A stretch of 64,000 bases of DNA from Mikania micrantha (Eukaryota; Streptophyta; Magnoliopsida; Asterales; Asteraceae), in assembly GCA_009363875.1 (NCBI GenBank), contig CM018680.1:69889139-69953138 (forward strand), written 5' to 3'. Below the pieces are notes generated by a model, which was given only the letters and a program-made list of their open reading frames with translations, had not been told where the DNA came from and searched no databases. The translations under genes were made by a program, and so were the position numbers. Of this stretch, positions 57,022 through 64,000 are shown piece after piece (position 1 is the first letter of the stretch; every line of letters begins with the position of its first letter).

Positions 57022-57783
57022 ATGGTGGATGGTACTCCGAGCTTTAGCTCAGGATCCGATTCAGATCCTTCTGAGGCGTCGACTACAGCCTCACAGGCAC
57101 CACCTGCGGTACCACAGGCGCCACCGACACTACCACATACACCGCCAGTTCCTAGACCAGTTCCTAGACCAGCTACACCACCACCACCAGCAGCACAGGT
57201 AGCATCACCTGGACGCTCTCAGCCTCGTGCTAAGAATGCAGCAGCAGAGGCACGACACAGTCCTTCACCACAGAGAGTCCCTGCTTGGGATGGACTGAGG
57301 AGGATGCGGGGTCTAGCCCGCAAGACCACGGGATTACCTCCACGGAGGCAGCTGGCTCCTAGGGACGAGCCTCGGGCTATTCACGAGGTGGGAGAATCCT
57401 CCCATCAAGCCGAGCTGCAAGCTCAGATACAGCAGGTCTCTCAAGACTTGCAGGGTCTGAGGCTGGACTTGCACCAGCACCACACTATTTTGGAGGATAC
57501 TCGCGCTACTGTCGTGGAGATCCTCACTTCCCACCTGGCCTTGATGGAGCAGGTGAATCTGATGGGTAATGATACCCAGGCATGGAGGACTACTGTGGAG
57601 GAACGACTCAGTAGGACCTGGAGACAGGTGATTGTTGCTGCATTCTGGCAGCAGGTTACTGTTTGGAGGGAGTTCTTAGTATGGTTTGGGGCGGTGAAAA
57701 CTGAGACCAGGATGATAGTCCTGGCAGTGATCATGGCAGTTGTGGCCATGATATTTTCTTTCTTATCGTATTTTATGCGATAA
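57022..57783 (+). CDS. E4 pre-gag ORF: proline-rich, coiled coil, C-terminal membrane anchor
   Basis: A 253-aa intact ORF between the PBS region and gag. An ATG at 56974 in the same frame is closed by TGA, so I start at 57022. Ser-rich residues 5-25 precede a Pro/Ala-rich 26-75, a basic Arg-rich 75-115 (RRMRGLARKT), a Gln/Leu/His heptad region of about 125-190 (probable coiled coil), a Trp-rich 190-225, and a hydrophobic helix at 231-251 (MIVLAVIMAVVAMIFSFLSY) with two residues after it. That is the layout of a tail-anchored membrane protein. It lies 1.4 kb upstream of gag on the same strand. It is unbroken although the downstream pol has six stops. I do not recognise the family. Compare the E3 ORF at 30126/35154. 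Confidence 0.65.
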   Translation: MVDGTPSFSSGSDSDPSEASTTASQAPPAVPQAPPTLPHTPPVPRPVPRPATPPPPAAQVASPGRSQPRAKNAAAEARHSPSPQRVPAWDGLRRMRGLARKTTGLPPRRQLAPRDEPRAIHEVGESSHQAELQAQIQQVSQDLQGLRLDLHQHHTILEDTRATVVEILTSHLALMEQVNLMGNDTQAWRTTVEERLSRTWRQVIVAAFWQQVTVWREFLVWFGAVKTETRMIVLAVIMAVVAMIFSFLSYFMR

Positions 57784-58102
57784 GCATGTTCAGGAGATCA
57801 TTTTGGGATCCTCATATCACTAGCATACAGATAGTGGAAGATTAGATGTTGGGGAGTTTTTTTTCTTTTTCTAGTTGTAATGTTGTGTGTTGTCTCGGTA
57901 GTCTGTACAAAGCGATAATAGTAATGTGACAAAATGGGTGTTTTTGTATATTGGTATGTGTAATGTACTATTTGGGTGTTGTGTGAACTATGTTTTTCTA
58001 ACAAACTTGTATGAACTATAATTAATTCTGTGTGAGAACATATCTGTATACGAACATATTAATTTGAGAACATATCAATATCTGAACGTATCAATATGAG
58101 AA
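57784..58102 (+). other. E4 noncoding spacer after the pre-gag ORF
   Basis: AT-rich; a T-run at 57858. Scattered GAGAACATATC motifs begin near 58030 and lead into the tandem array. No gene is seen. Confidence 0.6.
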
Positions 58103-58830
58103 CATATCAAACTAAACCATATCTTTCGCTGAAATACAGTACGGGAGCAATACTGTATGCGAATATATCAAACTAAAAACATATCTTTCGCTAAAATACA
58201 GTACGGGAGCAATACTGTATGCGAATATATCAAACTAAAAACATATCTTTTGCTGAAATACAGTATGGGAGCAATACTGTATGCGAATATATCAAACTAA
58301 AAACATATCTTTCGCTGAAATACAGTACGGGAGCAATACAGTATGCGAATATATCAAACTAAAAACATATCTTTCGTTGAAATACAGTACGGGAGCAATA
58401 TTGTATGCGAATATATCAAACTAAAAACATATCTTTCGCTGAAATACAGTACGGGAGCAATATTGTATGCGAATATATCAAACTAAAAACATATCTTTCG
58501 CTGAAATACAGTACAGGAGCAATACTGTATGCGAATATATCAAACTAAAAACATATCTTTCGCTGAAATACAGTACGGAGCAATACTGTATGCGAACATA
58601 TATGTTACTAAAGTACAGTACGAGAGCCATACTGTACGAGAACATATCTAAACGAGAACGTATCTAAGTGTGAACATATCTGTTACTAAAGTACGGTACG
58701 AGAGCCATACTCTACGAGAACATATCTAAACGAGAACATATCTGAGTGTGAACATATCTGTTACTAAAGTACAGTACAAGAGCCATAATGTACGAGAACA
58801 TATCTAAACGAGAACCTATCAAAACGAGAA
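58103..58830 (+). repeat. Tandem hairpin minisatellite between pre-gag ORF and gag of E4
   Basis: Eight units of 62 bp (58103-58600) are followed by three units of 78 bp (to about 58830). Each unit has an inverted repeat: TACAGTA-N9-TACTGTA in the first type, GTACAGTA-N9-TACTGTAC in the second. Units also carry GAATATATC and ACATATCTTTCGCT, or GAGAACATATCT. The leader RNA would fold into a string of about eleven small hairpins. Confidence 0.9.
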
Positions 58831-59197
58831 CATACCTATTGTTTGTATGAAAACAAATTTAGTGCATGAACTGAGAACATATCAGAGAACTTGTATGAGA
58901 ACATATCCTAGTTGTGTATGAACATATCTCTAAAAACATGTGTTGCAACGCAATGAGTTGGGTAATACTCTAACATGTTTTTGAAATAACAGGACTAAGT
59001 ATAACTACGAACACCTGTGTGATCTGTGTGTGTGGAGAACATGTCCGGACTAAATTCATGTAGTTATACTATTCCTTATAATCACATTTCAATATAAATT
59101 TCAGTGCAACTGAATATGATTGAATTTATGTGATTGAACGGGTTATATATTTAATGTTCTTAAACTGATCTGAGTTTGTCTGCATATGAGCAGAATA
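58831..59197 (+). other. E4 leader just before gag
   Basis: Noncoding and AT-rich. It ends TTTGTCTGCATATGAGCAG|AATAATGGC, an acceptor-like site 4 bp before the gag ATG. Confidence 0.45.
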
Positions 59198-60334
59198 ATG
59201 GCTCCTAAAAGAGGTCGACCAGCTAAGAAAGCTGCCCAGAACATTACAAACCCTGAACATAATCGAATTCCACCTGTGAATGTTGAATCAAATCCGGATC
59301 CGCGTGTTAATCCGGAAGTGAACATGGTTCCACCTAGGAATTTGGAAACGAATACTGCTCCACCAGTGAACCCTGGAGCAAGCATTGTTCCACCTGCAGG
59401 TACAAGTGGATCTGAAACGAACGAAGCTATGATAGCACGAATTGTGCGAGAACAGTTATCTGCTTGTGGTGTTCTGACACAACGCCAACCACATATCACC
59501 GCAGGTTCTGGTGGGGACCACGAACATACTGAACATAACGCTACTGGTGGTCACATAGAAACTCATACTACCACCGGTACAACTACAATTGCTCCTGATC
59601 CACCTCGACAGGGATGTACTTATAAGTATTTTGTTTCCTGCAACCCTCCTACTTTTACAGGCAAAGAAGGAGCGGCTGGCCTTTTAAGGTGGATTGAGGA
59701 GATGGAAACCAAACTCAAAATCAGCCAGTGTCTGGAGGAGCATAAGGTGTCTTATGCTGCCTGTTCTCTGAAAGAATCAGCTCTAACCTGGTGGAATACC
59801 CAGGCAAAAACTTTGGGCACAGTTACAGTCGACTCAATGGGCTGGAACGATTTTAAAACTCTGATTAGATCAGAGTACTACCCAATCACTGAAATTCAAA
59901 AACTCCAGGAGGAATTCTGGAATCACTCTATGATGGGTGCTGATTGTCTGGCTTACACCGATCGGTTTCACGAACGTACTTGTTTACTTCCCGATATGTT
60001 TCCTACGGAAGCAGCATTAATCGAGAAGTACATTAAGGGTTTGATTCGCCAGATTCGGGGGATGGTGACTGCAGCTGAACCCACAACTTTGAAACATACA
60101 ATTCTGTTAACCACTAAGCTTACCAATGAGGCGGTAAGGAGTGGTACTCTAACTTTGAAAACTCAGAAGGCGGTGAGCCGTAGTGATATCGGTACCTCGA
60201 ATGTGTCAAAAGGTACTAAACGGAAGTGGTTTTGCAAAACCAAGGCGAAAGCTCCGGCTGAGATCACCCAGAGCAAGCCAACTGTGAAAAATTATGGTGC
60301 AACTGTTCCTGAGAGGAAAACTTATATCGGGTAG
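59198..60334 (+). pseudogene. gag: E4 Gag with N-terminal AT-hook-like motif
   Basis: I start at the ATG at 59198, using the shared TAATGGC context; a start at 59186 adds four residues. MAPKRGRPAKKA at the N-terminus fits the AT-hook core (RGRP flanked by Lys). A Pro/Asn-rich imperfect repeat (PPVNxExNxxP, residues 20-65) and a His/Thr-rich linker follow. The capsid domain is at about 140-300 (GLLRWIEEMETKL, LTWWNTQAKTLG). TAG at 60332 stops the frame right after TYIG, just before the zinc knuckles. The frame continues beyond it. Confidence 0.88.
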
Positions 60335-61013
60335 GCGCCCAAATGCAATAAATGTCCATTCCATCACACAGGACTGTGTCCTGTTTGTGCCAACTGTAAC
60401 CGAGTTGGACATTATGCTAAATATTGCAACTTTCCTGCTCAACCACCAAACCAAGCACCACGACAAACCACTCAAAACAATCGGTCATGCTTCAAGTGTG
60501 GAAGTCCTGACCATTTTATGAGGAACTGTCCGAACAACAACACCAATCAAAGGAATGAAGCTAGGGGGAGAGCTTTTCATATTGGTGCAACCAAGGCAAG
60601 GCATGATGCAAATATTGTCACGGGTACGTTTCTTCTTAATAATCTATACGCATCAGTTCTATTTGATACAGGGGCAGATAAGAGTTTTATCTCACCTGAA
60701 TTTGCATCATTAATTTCATTGCCTACGGTAGATCTAGAAACTCCTTATGTCATTGAACTTGCTAATCGCAAGTTGATCAAAACTAACAGTGTCATTCAAG
60801 GATGTTCCTTGAATTTGAATGATCATCTTTTTTATATCAATTTACTTCCTATTGAGCTTGGGAGCTTTGATGTTGTGGTCGGTATGGACTGGCTTTCTGA
60901 TAACCAAGCGGAAGTTGTGTGTCAAAACAAGATGATTCGTATTCCATTACCTAACAGTAATACACTGATAGTTCAATGAGAACGAGCCGGTAGAAAACTT
61001 GGTATCATATCTT
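60335..61013 (+). pseudogene. pol: E4 zinc knuckles and protease
   Basis: In frame with gag: an extended knuckle (CNKCPFHH..CPVCANCNRVGHYAKYC), a CCHC knuckle (CFKCGSPDHFMRNC), then protease with VLFDTGADKSF. TGA at 60977 interrupts after TLIVQ. Confidence 0.88.
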
Positions 61014-62480
61014 GTATGCGAGCTCAGAAATTCTTAAGGAAAGGCTGTTATGCTTTCCTGGCACACGTGACTGAGCACAATTCTCCACCCAAACAAATCA
61101 CAGACATTCCAATAGTTAAAGATTTTCCTGAAGTATTTCCTGAAGACATATCAGGATTACCCCCAGTGAGACAAGTTGAATTTCGTATTGACTTGATTCC
61201 AGGTGCAGCACTGGTCGCTAAAGCCTCGTATCGGCTTGCGCCATCAGAAATGCAAGAACTTTCAGGTCAATTGCAAGAACTGTTAGACAAAGGTTTTATT
61301 AGACCTAGTTTCTCACCCTAGGGAGCACCAATTCTTTTTGTGAAAAAGAAGGATGGTTCATTCAGGATGTGTATTGACTATCGGGAACTCAATAAACTGA
61401 TAATCAAGAACCGTTATCCACTACCTCGTATCGATGATCTGTTTGATCAATTGCAAGGTGCTACTTACTTCTCAAAAATCGATTTAAGATCTGGATATCA
61501 TCAGTTGCGTATTCATGATGATGAGGTTCCTAAAACTGCTTTCAGAACTCGATACGGACATTACGAATTTCTAGTAATGCCGTTTGGTTTAACAAATGCA
61601 CCAGCAGTTTTCATGGATCTGATGAATCGAGTATGTAGACCTTATCTGGATAAATTTGTGATTGTGTTTATTGATGATATTCTCATTTATTCTCGAAACC
61701 AACAAGAACATGCTCAACACTTGAAATTAATCCTAGAACTTTTGGCACATGAGAAATTATATGCCAAATTCTCCAAGTGTGAGTTTTGGTTACGAGAAGT
61801 TCAATTTCTTGGGCACGTAGTAAACGAGAACAGTATTCAAGTGGATCCCAGTAAGATTCAAGCGGTGAAACAGTGGGAGACACCACGAACCCCGACTGAA
61901 ATACATCAATTCTTGGGGTTGGCAGGTTATTATCGCCGGTTTATCAAGAACTTTTCAAAGATAGCCTTGCCACTGACCACATTGACCCAAAAGAATCAAC
62001 CTTTTATATGGGGTTCGCAATAGGAGGAGGCGTTCCAACTGTTGAAACACAAACTCTGCAATGCACCTATCTTGGCATTACCGGAAGGTATCGATAACTT
62101 CACAGTGTACTGTGATGCTTCTCGTCAAGGTCTTGGGTGTGTGTTAATGTAGAACGATAAAGTTATTGCTTATGCTTCTCGACAGTTGAAAGTACACGAG
62201 AAGAACTATACCACTCATGATCTAGAACTTGGTGCAGTGGTGTTTGCACTCAAGATTTGGAGACATTATCTATACGGAACCAAGTGTATTATATACACGG
62301 ATCACAAAAGTCTTCAACACATTCTAGATCAGAAAATGCTGAATATGCGACAAAGGCGGTGGGTTGAACTGTTGAACGACTATGACTGTGAAATTCGTTA
62401 TCATCTGGGTAAAGCGAATGTCGTAGCCGATGCCTTGAGTCGCAAAGAACGAGTCAAACCGTTACGTGTGAAAGCACTAG
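61014..62480 (+). pseudogene. pol: E4 reverse transcriptase and RNase H
   Basis: RT contains FRMCIDYRELNK, YGHYEFLVMPFGLTNAP and FIDDILIYS. TAG at 61319 replaces the Trp of FSPWGAP. TAG at 62021 and 62150 lie in the RT/RNase H connection and in the QRDK site of RNase H. RNase H acidic motifs DAS, TDH and DALS are kept. Confidence 0.9.
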
Positions 62481-63928
62481 CTATGACTATTCGAACCAGT
62501 CTAATTCCCCAAATCAAAGAAGCTCAGCAACAAGCTTTACAAACACCAAACTATCCTGCTGAGGAACTAAAGGGATTAGACAAGAAACTTGAAGTTAAGA
62601 CTGATGGAGTGTTGTATTTCAAAAGCCGAATTTGGGTTCCTTTATTCGGTAACTCAAGAACAATTATTTTGGATGAGGCGCACAAATCCAGGTATTCTAT
62701 TCATCCAGGTGCTGACAAAATGTATAAAGATCTTAAAGACTTTTACCGGTGGCCTGGAATGAAGAAACACATAGCAGAATACGTGGGTCGGTGCTTAACT
62801 TGTTTAAAGGTTAAGGCTGAACATCAACGTCCCTCTGGGTTATTACAACAACCGGAGATTCCCATGTGGAAATGGGATCAGATCTCTATGGATTTCATTA
62901 CTAAACTACCCAGAACATCACGTAATCATGACTCCATATGGGTTATCGTTTATCGCCTTACTAAATCTGCGCATTTCATTCCCATCCGAGAAGATTACTC
63001 CATGGATCGACTTGCTAAAATCTATGTTAATGAGATTGTGTCTCGACATGGAGTCCCAATCTCTATCATTTCGGATAGAGATAGTCGATTTACATCACGA
63101 TTGTGGCAAACTCATCAGAATGCTCGGGGCACACAAATCAATATGAGCACAGCTTATCATCCACAAACAGATGGGCAAACGGAATGAATCAACCAAACTC
63201 TGGAAGACATGCTCAGAAGCTGTGTGATTGATTTTGGAGGTAGCTGGGATATTCATCTTCCACTTGTAGAATTCTCTTATAATAACAGCTATCATACCAG
63301 TATTCAATGCGCTCCATTTGAAGCACTCTATGGACGCAAGTGTAGATCACCTGTCTGTTGGTCAGAAGTAGGTGAAAATCGAATCATAGGCCCAGAACTC
63401 ATTCAAGAAAAAACTGATAAGGTCACACTCATTCAAGAATGTATTAAAGCTGCTCGCGATCGACAAAAGAGTTATGCTGATAATCGTCGTAGACCCTTGG
63501 AATTTCAAATCGGTGATCTAGTAATGTTGAAAGTTTCACCATGGAAGGGCATTTTTCGATTTGGGAAGAGAGGTAAACATTCACCAAGATTTGTAGGACC
63601 ATTCAAAATTCTTGAACGAATCAGATCCGTAGCCTACAGACTTGAATTACCTCCTGAACTCAGCAACATTCATGATGTTTTTCATGTATCAAATCTGAAA
63701 AAGTGTCTAGCTGACGAATCATTGATCGTACCTCTTGAGGAGATCCAAATTAATGAAAAACTTCAGTTCAGTGAAGAACTGGTAGAGGTGATGGATCGAG
63801 AGGTTAAAGTATTGAAACGGAGTCGTATACCAATTGTTAAAGTTCGGTGGAACTCACAACCTGGACCTGAGTATACGTGGGAACGTGAAGATCGGATGAA
63901 AGTAAAATACCCACAACTATTCTCATGA
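62481..63928 (+). pseudogene. pol: E4 integrase and chromodomain
   Basis: Zinc site HKSRYSIHPG...CLTCLKVK; catalytic D in ISMDF, D in SDRDSRF, E in DGQTE. TGA at 63185 follows that Glu directly. The second part has the GPF region (FVGPFKILERI), a DVFHVSNLKK motif and a chromodomain ending TWEREDRMKVKYPQLFS. Confidence 0.9.
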
Positions 63929-63955
63929 TAAATTGTTATCAAGTAAGTCCTCACT

Positions 63956-63991
63956 AAATTTCAGGACGAAATTTTTCTAACAGGAGGAAAC
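63956..63991 (+). promoter_or_regulatory. E4 PPT with upstream hairpin
   Basis: AAATTTC-AGGAC-GAAATTT (63956-63974) precedes the PPT AACAGGAGGAAAC, which abuts the 3' LTR at 63992. Unlike E1 and E3 there is only one module, close to the pol stop. Confidence 0.8.
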
Positions 63992-64000
63992 TGTGACAAC
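63992..64000 (+). repeat. E4 3' LTR, first nine bases
   Basis: TGTGACAAC matches the start of the 5' LTR at 55077. Confidence 0.75.

Larger units (their letters stand above)
55077..64000 (+). mobile_element. Element E4: dead Tekay-type chromovirus with membrane-anchor pre-gag ORF
   Basis: The 5' LTR starts TGTGACAACTG at 55077 and the same TGTGACAAC begins the 3' LTR at 63992 after a PPT. Order: LTR, pre-gag ORF, hairpin minisatellite, gag, pol, PPT. gag and pol are one continuous frame broken by six stops (60332, 60977, 61319, 62021, 62150, 63185) with no frameshift seen. Left TSD would be AAGTT. The right end is outside the window. Confidence 0.85.

Noticed and set aside
58103..58830. CRISPR array in the regular 62-bp repeats
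   Set aside because: The whole unit repeats, with no unique spacers; tandem minisatellite.

Overview
The window is nuclear DNA of a flowering plant made almost entirely of nested transposable elements. No ordinary host gene is visible. The retroelement lineages (Ty3/gypsy Tekay-type chromoviruses, a Ty1/copia SIRE-type element with a third ORF, CACTA-like DNA transposon ends and Cassandra-type 5S sequence) point to a eudicot. The style of the SIRE third ORF and of the Tekay LTRs suggests Asteraceae, but I could not check this with a search.

Layout, oldest layer first. (1) A decayed SIRE/copia element runs from about 26983 to 52715: pre-integrase, integrase, RT, RNase H, a broken third ORF at 49251-52500, PPT and start of the 3' LTR. 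(2) Two CACTA-like ends adjoin or interrupt it, at 26979 and 46850. (3) Tekay element E3 (27247-43474, + strand, TSD ACATC) sits inside the copia integrase region and itself carries a 4.7-kb solo LTR, S1 (30427-35148, TSD ATGGG). (4) To the left, an LTR fragment T ends at 25078. Into T is inserted element O (from before base 1 to 23269, + strand), a large defective Tekay derivative. O is split by solo LTR S2 (16737-19347, TSD TAGAA) and by a complete, very young Tekay element E1 (1312-12613, - strand, TSD TGGTT). (5) On the right, the SIRE 3' LTR is broken at 52716 by LTR U, which is broken at 55077 by Tekay element E4. E4 runs off the window as its 3' LTR begins at 63992.

All the Tekay elements share gag (capsid plus zinc knuckles), protease, RT, RNase H and integrase, and where the 3' end survives (E1, E3, E4) a C-terminal chromodomain. 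E1 is nearly intact: its two 2858-bp LTRs show one difference that I noticed, and its pol is a single open frame. E3, O and E4 are dead through stops, frameshifts, insertions or deletions.

The most interesting signals lie outside the standard domains. (a) E1's leader between PBS and gag is a Cassandra-like TRIM internal domain, PPT and LTR with a 5S rRNA promoter in sense. It takes the place of the pre-gag ORF found in E3 and E4. (b) Seven different LTRs share an intron-like donor/acceptor pair. (c) Three Tekay LTR families carry a tRNA-like A-box/B-box pair with exactly 44-nt spacing, about 1.2 kb from the LTR 3' end. (d) E4 has a pre-gag ORF with a coiled coil and a C-terminal membrane anchor, followed by a tandem array of small hairpins. 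(e) A covarying hairpin precedes the PPTs. (f) The broken 3' end of O contains a perfect 114-bp inverted repeat and a patchwork of templated insertions. (g) Several LTRs contain dense GGCCCA (site II) and CGAACC arrays.
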